64,000 nt of DNA from Euglena gracilis (lineage: Eukaryota > Euglenida > Euglenophyceae > Euglenales): the NCBI GenBank assembly GCA_039621445.1, contig CP154954.1, positions 46,541,847 to 46,605,846 on the forward strand, given 5' to 3'. Position numbers and translations under genes: made by a program. The notes below the pieces were generated by a model that was given only the letters and a program-made list of their open reading frames with translations, was not told where the DNA came from and did no database searches. This document shows, one piece after another, positions 54,101 to 63,183 of the stretch (positions are counted from its first letter, which is position 1; the number at the start of each line of letters is the position of its first letter).

Positions 54101-56255
54101 GCGCGAGGCCCTTGAGAAAATCAAGGTTTTGCTTTTGGAGAATGTTGTCCTCGAAATCGCGGACCCGTACAAACCATACGTGTTGGAAGTCGACAGCAGC
54201 GATTACGCTGTTGGCGGAGTTCTTAGCCAGCATAATGCGGCGAATGAGCTCCGACCTGTGGCTTTCTTCAGCAGAAAGTTACAGGGCGACGATGGAAAAG
54301 GTCAAGTCAAATGGAGTATACGCGAGAAGGAAACCTACGCAATCGTGCTTATACTCCAGAAATTCCGAAGCTGGGTAGCCAGCAGCCTCGTCCAGATCCT
54401 CGTCAAGACCGACCATGAGAGTCTCCAACACTGGTACACCGAGGATTTGAACAAGGCCATGTCATCGGTCGGAAGGCGATGCAGATGGCATGAGTTCTTG
54501 AGTCAATTCAACCTTGTGGTTATCTATACCCCTGGTCACACACAAAAAGTAGCGGATCCGCTCAGTCGGGCCCCTTGGTATTACCCTGGGAACCCGGATG
54601 AGGGAGACGCGACTTTTCATGGAAGTCAGGAAGCTGACGACTACGCACGTCGAAACGACGCTGCGGATAATCTTTTGGATTCTTTTCCCGTTTCACAACT
54701 ATTCCTGGTCGCACCAGTGCGAGGAAGGCGTCGACGTGGAAGCACGTCCGGGCCCCGGCGTATTACGCGCACGGAGTCCCCTTCCCCACTGTTCTTTCGC
54801 GAATGGGATTATAGTCGTGACCCGGTGTATGACACCATTGTCACCAGACTTCGTAATGGCGAAGTGCTGGACAATTACACTCTTTCACCTTTACGGTTGG
54901 TTTTTCGCAATGAATCGGGTTACAAATATTGTATCCCCCAGGACCTGGTTGATGATGTGATTTTGTGCTATCACAACCATGGTCACCCTGGGGCCCCCAA
55001 ACTTCTTTCGTTGGTGGGCCGCAGGTACTGTACAACCCTGAGCGAGAAAGAGCTTTACTCACGCTGTTTTCGAATAGCGCAACGGTGTCAAATTTGTCAA
55101 GCGGTAAAACCCCGCAGAGGTACCCCCCCTGGTACGATGGACTTTTTCCCTGTGCCCCCTGACATTTTTACATCCCTCTGCATGGATTTTCTGGAATTGG
55201 AACCGTGCAAAGGAACAGACGACAAAATTTACGATTACGTTTTTGTTGTCGTCTGCAGGCTGAGTGGGTACATTGTAGCCATTCCATGCCAGAAGTCAGG
55301 GTTGACTGCCCAAAGTTTGGCAGCTATATTTTTGGAGAAATGCATTTGCTTGATGGGTTTACCGAATGAAATCGTGAGTGATCAAGACCATTTGATTTCT
55401 TCAAGGGTTTTCACCACGTTGTGCAGTTTACTCGGAATCGAGCAACATTTTTCCATTATATACCGACCCAAAGGCAATGGTAGAGCCGAGGCAGCCGTGA
55501 AATCCGTCGTGAATATGCTTCTCTTTTCACTGGCTGACTCGCTCAACTGGATATCAGTTCTACCATGGTCTTTGTTTTATATCAATACCCTACCAGGGTT
55601 GGTTTTACCTCACTCCCCCTATAAATTAGTTTTCGGACGGGACCCTCCGGCCATAGGGGATGTCCCTTCGGAGAGACCCGCCCGAACGAGTGTCAGTTGC
55701 GAGACCTGGTTTGCGGAAGTAGAAAATCTACGTTCTGCAGTCCAGAAGCGCGTGACTGATATTCATGCAGCAAAACGGAAAACGTTTTTGCAGAATTTCA
55801 AGTCACCTGTTTACAATCCCGGTGACCGCGTGTGGGTACGGAATAGCCGTACTCGCATGCAGTCTTCCAAGCTGGACCCCCTCTGGCTCGGCCCCTGTGA
55901 AATCCTAGAAAGACTAGGTACCAGCGGGCGTTACAAGGTTGCATTACCGAATGGTGTTGAGGACGTTCATATGGACGACTTCAAGCCATACCTGTCGCCA
56001 CCGGATGGGAAACCCATCCCGTGTTTGCACTTCAAACCCCGTTCCAGATTACCTGAGACGGACGACTTTGTAGTCGATAAAATTATCGATCACAAAATCG
56101 ACAAAGGTATGCACCTTTGGAAGGTCCGATGGAAAGGGTATGGGCCCGAGGAGGACACTTGGGAGCCAGCAACCAGTTTTGTTGGGTATGTCCAGCAAGA
56201 TTGGAAGCTGTGGAACAAGAAGCATAACATTGATGTTTCCATGACAAACTTTTGA
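51159..56255 (+). CDS. pol of element C: protease, DAM-like, RT, RNase H, integrase, chromodomain
   Basis: Numbered from ATG 51204 (1683 codons). Protease: ILIDTGCR (Asp87). Cys/His cluster CVHCRR...CGC about 330. DAM-like: EIDAFSSNAHARLP and WMHPPP (521-525), where the usual NPP is HPP, so methyl transfer is doubtful. RT: LVLDYRYLNSQ, FDLEDGFHQM, YIDD (833-836). RNase H: VLEVDSSDYAVGG, TDHESLQHW. Integrase: HNHGH...CQIC zinc site, Asp1328, Asp1393, Glu1429 (DDx35E). Chromodomain: about 1620-1675 (VRWKGYGPEEDTWEP). Frame intact and catalytic residues present. Probably made by UAG readthrough. Confidence 0.93.
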   Translation, partial: GSPRSEGTDLWADEQMEVRPDQPYPPCPSAFTVSTRNYFGSPTPHSTFPLGMLSKVGKGSWESWHANVFPPDPSLCVPPMELLVQAEIRIQNFSTKVKILIDTGCRIALLFRLGLIPTPLLVSAKKPIKITTADNTPMCGGDLGCVLEILLPIIPKHHSQPTQIQHFTNIWGYESGIHGSDVILGYPFLRQYRLVVDCHSHGLRTAPTTPLTPKPPSPLASAMMTTTFPTPLPTMATPLSTTPTTVFHTRGTEKASPLPNDTPTCVPHEAGQASSGTPAVSLGYKTKAQRPEDISVSSSRPATPPLRFLPVVPNPGTPVQDSPANAIDTHLHAHLSHHHTSFQCVHCRRISTQSDFDCGCLVQNPTLIAIPKTESTPRDTLGCSPQCAEIHRVLQQRGLASLFGNAKSATPNYNRDHTWYGFDAEWGNPQLVQTPLGLTLEVVEDNPHVCGSIHCVSSLQPENRVHEYAKRVWNAFNFGQYRILERWFSKIATLADSFDLALEIDAFSSNAHARLPRHWSQHSNAFDKFWGDTVLWMHPPPKLIECAVEKILRDEARGVILIPIIPEAEWFTQLSYVCFHWWDLPTNVPIFEDFCGKILPPLQEIIFRVCFFDAFGMSEFAVPRKLGSPRDTLAVSAVIESAGQHPKSAEFCSRITREFHGVLENPVYACDIDPAIRGPFGVCKIELKDGAKPMHRKFFRCSGEREQALNEMIEKLIQRKWIVPSKSEWTSQAFVVPKPPDPSGQKKWRLVLDYRYLNSQTRDDPFPLPLIEDLITKQSENRLWSIFDLEDGFHQMHLHPDSQPYTAFVTSKGVYQWTVLPMGVKNGPAMFQRMIQWVLRDLPFAIVYIDDVLVGTPPPSAKSSEDILVTHFHHVCAVLTAFQKHVLFAKGAKMHLFRILIKFCGHILSNGQRKAAPSKLEAIKKWTPEVIKTITHLKGFLGLAQYYAIYMKDFAKIAVPLTKQLKNRAVDNTKVIWDAQMREALEKIKVLLLENVVLEIADPYKPYVLEVDSSDYAVGGVLSQHNAANELRPVAFFSRKLQGDDGKGQVKWSIREKETYAIVLILQKFRSWVASSLVQILVKTDHESLQHWYTEDLNKAMSSVGRRCRWHEFLSQFNLVVIYTPGHTQKVADPLSRAPWYYPGNPDEGDATFHGSQEADDYARRNDAADNLLDSFPVSQLFLVAPVRGRRRRGSTSGPRRITRTESPSPLFFREWDYSRDPVYDTIVTRLRNGEVLDNYTLSPLRLVFRNESGYKYCIPQDLVDDVILCYHNHGHPGAPKLLSLVGRRYCTTLSEKELYSRCFRIAQRCQICQAVKPRRGTPPGTMDFFPVPPDIFTSLCMDFLELEPCKGTDDKIYDYVFVVVCRLSGYIVAIPCQKSGLTAQSLAAIFLEKCICLMGLPNEIVSDQDHLISSRVFTTLCSLLGIEQHFSIIYRPKGNGRAEAAVKSVVNMLLFSLADSLNWISVLPWSLFYINTLPGLVLPHSPYKLVFGRDPPAIGDVPSERPARTSVSCETWFAEVENLRSAVQKRVTDIHAAKRKTFLQNFKSPVYNPGDRVWVRNSRTRMQSSKLDPLWLGPCEILERLGTSGRYKVALPNGVEDVHMDDFKPYLSPPDGKPIPCLHFKPRSRLPETDDFVVDKIIDHKIDKGMHLWKVRWKGYGPEEDTWEPATSFVGYVQQDWKLWNKKHNIDVSMTNF
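53001..53058. repeat. Cluster of three perfect hairpins inside pol of C
   Basis: TTCGG-AATGT-CCGAA (53001-53015), TACCGAG-GAAG-CTCGGTA (53023-53040) and CCAGGG-ATA-CCCTGG (53044-53058) follow one another in the coding sequence. Two more follow at 53114-53132 (TTCGCGG-ATTAC-CCGCGAA) and 53179-53191 (CCGCG-ATA-CGCGG). Confidence 0.95.
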
Positions 56256-56427
56256 GGATACATGGGAAACGCATGTTGTTTTCGTTTGGTGTTTCTATCA
56301 TTGAGTATTATAATTTTTTCTTTACACAAGAGTTTTGTTTGCCAACCAATACCCAAACCAGGGAGATACCCTTTCACTTGACAACAAACCACCCACACAA
56401 TGTACCGTACCGACCCCGGGCGGTATC
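56256..56427 (+). other. pol-ORF3 spacer with acceptor-like site
   Basis: TATAATTTTTTCTTTACACAAG (ends about 56331) is a pyrimidine-rich stretch ending in AG just before ORF3 opens. Such a site could receive a spliced leader or a cis-spliced exon, giving ORF3 its own mRNA. Confidence 0.45.
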
Positions 56428-57265
56428 ATGCTGCCCGGTGGAAGGGATTCAGGCGGAGGACCGCCTTACCACCCCACCACTCACCCTCAACCTGACCAGT
56501 ATGCGTACCGATACGGTACGCAGCCACCTGCACGGACTGCGGCTCAGGGAAACCCTGAAGCCAGCAGCAGTAGCAGGATGACCCAGATGCCCGCGGAAGC
56601 GCGGCCATCTCAGCCATCAGGCTCTCGTCGCCTCCCACCGTATGCGGGTGTGATGATCCACCGCACGGCGGAGACGATGAACCGGGTTATGCGTATGAGC
56701 GCAAACCCGGCACCAGACCAACTCACACAGGCATTGTGGGATGACCACTGCCGTAAAGCTTTGACCATCGCGAATACCCCTCCAGCCCTGTGGTGTGTGT
56801 GCGCCCAGGCGACGATGACCGGTCTGGTGTATTACACCGACCCGGACGCGTCGGGATTCGCGGCAGACATTACCATGCGTGACCTGGGCGTGGAAGACCC
56901 GCCACAGGTCGCAAGGCAGGTACCACCCGTTGGCACTTACACTGCACATTTTCGTGCTCACTCCCCCGGATTACCCGAGGAAGAGACAGTGGAAGCACCT
57001 GTCCGGAGTGAACACCCACGTGTGAAAGAAAGTATTTTTCGATCCCCTGAGCGCATGCCCCGGCGGGATTATCCTGCGCAGGAGCATGTGTCTCAGTACA
57101 CCGTCTCTGGGGATTATCCCCAGGAGGCGCCAAGGCCACAGGATCAGTACATATATCCACCTCAACCCCACCCCACTATTCCTGACCCTATCCCACGACG
57201 TCCTGCGGCGGGAAATCCTCCCCCGACGTCTGACTCTGCCCGAAGCGCTCGTCCGCGGCGGCGCC
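56428..57265 (+). CDS. ORF3 of element C, N-terminal segment
   Basis: First ATG 56428 (MLPGGRDSG). Pro/Ser/Gln-rich, with a short globular-looking part (TMNRVMRMSANPAPDQ, WCVCAQATM). A one-base shift between about 57228 and 57290 links it to the next frame (AAPVPAARDEPVNPW). No family recognised. Confidence 0.6.
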
Positions 57266-60200
57266 TCGTGCAGCACCAGTTCCCGCGGCACGGGATGAAC
57301 CCGTTAACCCGTGGACTGGTCGGCCGTTCGAGACTGAGGAGGACCGTCAACAGTATGAATATGCTGTGACGATCCAACGACAAATCGCACGTCGCCCCCC
57401 TGTTTCCGCTGGCCAGGGATACCCTGCCCGGGCGGAAATGACACGGGAAGAGCGCCAGCAGTATGATGCTGCTGTGTCGGCTCTCACAGGAGTCCCAGCT
57501 CCATCACGGTTAAGTCAACCAGCGCGACAGCGGGACGTGGCTGTGGCGGAAGCGCCACCAGCACGACCCACAAGCTCTGCCGCCGGCAAACGTGACCGCG
57601 GCCCGGAAAATCTGACGCCGCAGCCACAACGCCGCTCGCCGAGGTCGGAAAATCCCCCCGCGGCGATGCACGTCGACGCTGAGGAGGAAGCTCCGCCAGC
57701 GCCCGATGTGACGGCAGAACGGGCACGTCGGGAAACCCGACCATCCCCAGTCGCACCGGTTTACTCGAATCGTGGTGATGCTGAGCAGGAATTTGCTCGA
57801 ACACCAAGCACGGAATCCGTGACTTATCCTGTGTATACAGAAGAAGACCCAGAATACTGGGAATATTGGGACCCATATCGGGCGACGATAGAATGGCTGT
57901 CCAACACGAAGGGCAAGGGTAAAGGAAAAGGCAAGGGTAAGGGTAAAGGTAAAGGCCAGGAGAAAGGTGGGAAAGCCCCATCTGGGAAAGGCGGAAAACC
58001 CGCTGGACCATCTCCAGGCAAAGGCGGAAAATCTGCCGGACCCCCAGCAGGAAAAGGCGGAAAAGCCGCCGAGCCTTCGAAAACGAAGGATTACGACGTT
58101 AACCAGGTGTTCGACTACCTGGATGAGATCTGGCCGAAAATTGAAGAAAATCTTCAGCAGTACACGCGTGCAGGTAACGTCATCCACCGACCACCGGAAG
58201 CGGTGCTCGAAGTGGTACAGGATCGTACGTACGATCACTGCAAGCGATTTTTCTACAGTTCTGAACTTCATGCATTTGAGGGATACCCTCATTCGAATGA
58301 AGTCGTCCTGGACCGGATGCCCGGTTTCTGGGAGCTGTGGTTCTGGTTGGGATACCCCTGCCAGAACTTCGGCATCTTTACTGACCGAAACGGTCAGTCG
58401 TACGTGAACTGTTTGGGAACATGTCCTGACGATGAAACGTTCGTCGCACAGTTGAAGGAAATCTTCAACCACATGTATTCCGTCAGCGCACTGGGAATCC
58501 AGTGGAAGTATTACCCCCTGCCGGAGAAACTCCAGGTGCAGGCTGCGGTAATGTTCACGAACAACCTCCAAGTATTCTTGGATAGCATGTATGGCATGCT
58601 GTTCAAGGTACTGGACGTGGACCTCGCCTATCCTCAGCGATACAAGCTGGAATGCCAGTTTTGCAAAGAGCAACACATTGTTGATTTCTGGGGTTTCGGT
58701 GAGCGTGGAAAACCGCCTCCGACTGCCGAGAATGCCGGCAGCCCACTGACCAGGAGATTTCTCCTGCATCAGTGCCGAAAGCCCCAGATCGGAACGCAAG
58801 ATCGAAAGGTGCTGAAACAGCACCGGCAGAAAATATTTCTGCTTCAACAATACTGGCACAGGGCGTGGATTACCTACGTCCTGGAGGTGTACATTTATTT
58901 CCTGGAGTACATGACCACTGATGTGAATATTCACAGGAAGTGGTTACCTCGGGGATACACCGAGGAAGAAGCCAGACCGAATGACCAAGACCGACGCAGG
59001 ATGAACCTGCGGCCGGACTGGTACGAGGCCGAAATCGGTCTTCCGAAGCACATGGAAAACCAGTTCGGGAATATCCTGATCTGGGAAGATTTCCAGTCCT
59101 TCTACGCAGCAGACGTGGAAAAACAGCCACGTTATGCCTTGCCGCTGCCAGCCTTCCTGGAAGACACAGGAGAACGTGGCATGAGCTGGGATCGGCGAAT
59201 GCAGTGGGAAGACCTCTGCCGTAACAACGAGGACGAGCCAGAGCCCTTACCCGGAAGCTGGGTAAGACCGTCATGGCCACCCCCATATCCCAACTCTGAC
59301 AGGAGCGAAAGTATTAGCTTTTTCCGCCTGTCAGACGCACAGGGGTGCTATAGAACCGGGGAAGACCCGCGTTCTGCAGCACAGCTACACACAGAGGACT
59401 CACCTCCGGAAGCGGAGGAGACGGAAGAAGTGGTCCCAATGGCCGAGGATGAACCTCAGCCTGCGGAACCTCCGGCACGGGAAACCCGTAGCCCATCGGT
59501 TGTGATGCTGGACACTGTGGCGGAAACCGCCCAGCGCCCGGGATCACCGACAGGTGAAATGACGCCTATCCCACTGTCACCATCCTCACTGGGTACGCCA
59601 GGTGGACCGACCCCTCCGCGGAAAAACCCGCCGGAGACGGTAACCCATACGCCCGAGGTATTACGCCTCAAGCTTCCTGTCCCCGGGGAAATCCCGACGA
59701 CAGAGGAGACAGTGGAGGAGCCCACTTCAGGTGAAGGACCTGAACAGCGCCCCTCACTGGGCGGACGTGTACTCGGCGGTTTGCGATCACTGATCGCAGT
59801 TGTCACCCCACGTGGCACTGCGGCCAGTTCTTCCACTGCTGTGGCAGAAACGGCCCAGCCAGCAGACGAAACAACTGAAGCTGCAGCCATGGAGGAGGAT
59901 GAACCTCCCCCAATGGCCACGCCACCGCCGGTGTCGGAAACGACACGGACGGAGGGCGAACCAACGGTAATGTCAGTGGTGACAACGCTACCCGTGCCAG
60001 TGCAGGATGAACCAGCATTAGCACCGGTAGCGGCATCAGAGGCACGGGATGAGCCCGTAGCTCCACACGCATCGGCCACTGCACCGAAGCGTGCGGACAC
60101 ACGGACACCGGCACCTGAAAAACAGGCTGCACGGCCATCCATGCCCCCACCACAGACTCAGCCAACGCGAAGTGCAACGGCGACGCCCACACCCACACCA

Positions 60201-61862
60201 TCCCCCACGGCTGCTCCTGGGAAACCCACGACCGCAGCGAAAGAACGCATAGGTCGACCCTCAGCTCGGGAAACCCCTGCTGAAGGTCAACGACGCTCGG
60301 TGTTGGGGAAAAGACCCCCGGCCCAGCCGTCACCACGCACCTGGTCAAGCAAGCGTGACGCCGAACGGCGACCCTCGGATGCTCCGGAAAGCGGAAGTCC
60401 GAAGGCCCCGGCCAAATCAAAGCCCGGTGCCGCGCCTTGCAAACCCTTACCTAAGACAGGTGATCAGCCCCCACCGAAAGGCGGTGGTGGTGCTGGAGGC
60501 CAGGGTGCATCTTCTTCTCGAGGATTAGCCTCGGGAGGAGGATTCACGCAGGTCACATCATCCGGCTATGGGAAAACCTCACAGCCGAAACCACCTACGA
60601 AGGGGCAGGGAAAATCCCGCGCCTCTACGACTACGACACCTTCGGAAGGCGAAGTTGTCATCGACTGGAATGCGATGACTCAGGATGATCCTGAGACTCA
60701 TGACCTGAAAAACAGGTACATGATGATCGAACACAAGCTGCGAACAGACCAATGCCTCAATCGGTGGATTGAACCACTGTTCTGTCAAGGACGGAAATGG
60801 TCCTTTGACCAGAATGTCACCTGGAATTATTACAATTCCAGATCACCACGTGTTTTGGCCCAATACTTTGGCGAGGAATTCCTCGTCGACAGAACATCGG
60901 AAAACCGATTTGTGTGGCTCTGCACTGTTTGCCAGAGGATGTACAACAGTGCCCCTGACTTGGGATTACCCCTCGTCCATGTGTGCAACCCTGTGGATCG
61001 GAAATCGTTCCACAAGGATATGTACATACCCAACTGTGCCGCCTTGGTATGCGCCAAGTGCGTGGACAGTTGGACCCACAAGCACAATTTTAGCTACACG
61101 GATCGAGATGGTACGAATGTACCAGTACTCTGCGTCAACTGCCTGCGAGGTACCTTCTGGCACACTGCGGAAGGCGCAGTTCGCACAATCGTGCCGAGTG
61201 CCGAGAAGCCACTGGAGGAATACTCCACCTTGAACAAAAAGTTCAAGGACTTCTTCAAATATGCCAACCTCAAGCTCGACGACTACCGCCACACGGGAAT
61301 GGCCCGTGGGTGGCAGATCGACAGTGGGGCGATACGCCTCGCAGCTGAGGAAGCAGGGGTAAGATTACCTTACCTCTGGGAGACAGCGGACAGGGAAAAG
61401 ATACTTTTCCGCCTATTCACAACCCAGGACCGAAATGGTCGCTGGTGCCTACCACAATGGCCACCCGAAAAACACGGGATGACCTGGAAGGACTGGCTAG
61501 GGGCCGTATTGCGACCCCATACAGTCCGGGCGGAATGCGCCTATCATGTTCCCATCGACTTCCACTTGGGGAATGCCCCGCAGGTGTCAGCCAATCACCC
61601 TCGGAGAAACTACTTCATCTGGCCAGCGACTTTGCCCAGGAAATTCTGGGAAAAGCTGCAGTGGTTTCTCGCGGAAAGAGCGAGTGCCACCAAGCAGACA
61701 GTACCCGAAGGATGGGTTCGGGACTGGATTGCACCTGATTTCGACTACGACTCGCCAGAAACCTGGCTTGTCGACAGGCCACAGCCACCACAATTCCAGA
61801 TGGTCCTTGTGGAAGATCCCTTGGACTCCCGCCATGACTATTGGCGGCTGGAGCGGATGTAA
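57266..61862 (+). CDS. ORF3 of element C, giant protein of unknown function
   Basis: Open from about 57266; 1498 codons counted from ATG-less start 57366 (57437 is the first ATG in frame, MTREERQQ). Layout by residue from 57366: Lys-Gly repeat region (178-240), a conserved-looking domain (240-640; YPCQNFGIF, LECQFCKEQH, HRAWITYVLEVYIYF), a long Pro/Thr/Ala/Glu region (640-1090), and a C-terminal domain (1090-1498) with CxxC pairs LCTVC, VCAKC and LCVNC plus HVC, likely zinc-binding. No signal peptide or clear membrane helix, so it is not a usual env. Decayed copies of the same ORF lie in C'. Function unknown. Confidence 0.75.
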
Positions 61863-61877
61863 TGCCGAAACGGCATT
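61861..61877. terminator. Perfect hairpin at the ORF3 stop codon
   Basis: AATGCCG-AAA-CGGCATT; its first two bases are part of the TAA stop (61860-61862). One of many GAAAC-loop hairpins of this element; terminator function is not shown. Confidence 0.5.
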
Positions 61878-62746
61878 ACCAAGCCCATGTAAGGTAAGCG
61901 CCTTCATGGAGCTCATACACTATATATATACACTGGAAGCGGAAATCGCTAAACTGCCCTGGGATGAACCTGGGTCTGTGTCCCTCAGCGCTCTGGATGG
62001 AAGCATCCAGGAGCCCCCCCCTCCCCCCTGCCGACCCATTATACCAGTGACCATGCGGACGGAAACCGTCTGCGGGAGGTAATCGCCTCTTATTGCGTCG
62101 TGAAGGAGCTACTGCTGTGAAGAACTTGGCAGCCGGGAAACCTGGCAAGCCGCTAAGTGACGCACAGCACACAGCGCGCACGCCGTAATAATAGGCCAAC
62201 TTGTCACTTTTCGGCCCTAAGGCACTTAAGGCTGCCAGACAGCAAAAATTCTGTTCTGGCCTAAGCCAGCCCCCCTCTCCTCCCTACTTTCCCCCCACCC
62301 CCGCAAAGCTGTCGCCGGCAGTCGGTTTTGTAAGTAGGCTTTTGTTTCCTAGTGCGGATATGACCGCCTAGGACCCTTATCCGGGTATGACCAGGATAAG
62401 CGCCTGCCCCCCCCTTCCACACCTCTCCCTTGGGTTTTCAGCAAATCGCTTGACCAACCCCGCGTGCCTTTGGCACACCCAAACTGGGTGGATGGGCCAC
62501 TTTGTCAGGAAACCTGCCAAGCCCCGTTTCCCACAGTGGGCTTTTTCACACCCCACCTAAGCCGAAACGGCTAATAGGTAACCGCGAAACGCGGCTAACC
62601 TTTTGCGCGTTTTTGGGCTTTGGGTGGATGCCACTGTGTGGAAAGGAGAGACACCGAATGTAGAAGTGAACCCCACCTGGGGCAGCGTCAGATATCCTGA
62701 CTGGACTGGGAAACCCTGGTCCATGAAGGAAATCGGGCGTAGCCCT
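61878..62746 (+). other. 3' non-coding region of element C
   Basis: Contains hairpins GCGGACGG-AAA-CCGTCTGC (62055-62073), AGCCG-AAA-CGGCT (62560-62572) and CCGCG-AAA-CGCGG (62582-62594), a CTATATATATACAC stretch (61919) and C runs. No gene. Confidence 0.7.
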
Positions 62747-62756
62747 GGGAGGGGGA
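62747..62756 (+). promoter_or_regulatory. Polypurine tract of element C
   Basis: GGGAGGGGGA two bases before the 3' LTR. Confidence 0.7.
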
Positions 62757-62758
62757 TG

Positions 62759-63181
62759 TGTACCAGGCACGTCCCAGCTCTGTAGGATATCTGCAGAGTG
62801 GGTTCTGTGACGGTCGCACCACTGTGAAACCCACAGCTGGTAAGATCGTGGCAGACCCTTCTGGGATCTGCCCCTGGACACGTCAGCACTTTTCTCTCCT
62901 TCCCCCACAGGTGGTATTCTTTACTGTCATCAATTCCAAGTTTCACCATTGGTTTTGTCAGAGGGAAAAACCCTCGGAACAATCAAGACTGAACTCAGAA
63001 GAAACTTCTGAGACATTGCTTTGTGCTTTGCTCCTTGGGGAAGTGGGAATCAAAGGGGGAAAACCACTTTTGTTACTCCAGAGACTTTTCCCTACCATAA
63101 GTAGGCCGCGTACCGAGGTGAAAGCGCAAGGCTTTTTCAGAAAGTTCCAAAAAGGGAAAAAGGGAAAGCTTTGGACGTACA
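62759..63181 (+). repeat. 3' LTR of element C
   Basis: Same outline as the 5' LTR with many substitutions and small indels. Followed by GT and the ACCGCT flank. Confidence 0.88.
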
Positions 63182-63183
63182 GT

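Larger units (their letters stand above)
46351..63183 (+). mobile_element. Chromovirus C (16.8 kb) with a giant third ORF
   Basis: LTR-like ends of about 425 bp (46352-46777 and 62759-63181), with ACCGCT on both outer sides (46345-46350 and 63184-63189). Between them: gag, an in-frame UAG, a 1683-codon pol with chromodomain, and ORF3. The element is inserted in another copy of its own family (C'). LTRs differ by roughly 8% by eye, yet pol and ORF3 are open. Exact ends are uncertain by one or two bases (GTGTACC...GTACA(C/G)T). Confidence 0.9.

Noticed and set aside
56428-61862. ORF3 of element C as an envelope gene
   Set aside because: No signal peptide, no convincing membrane helix, and a very large Lys-Gly and Pro/Thr-rich composition.
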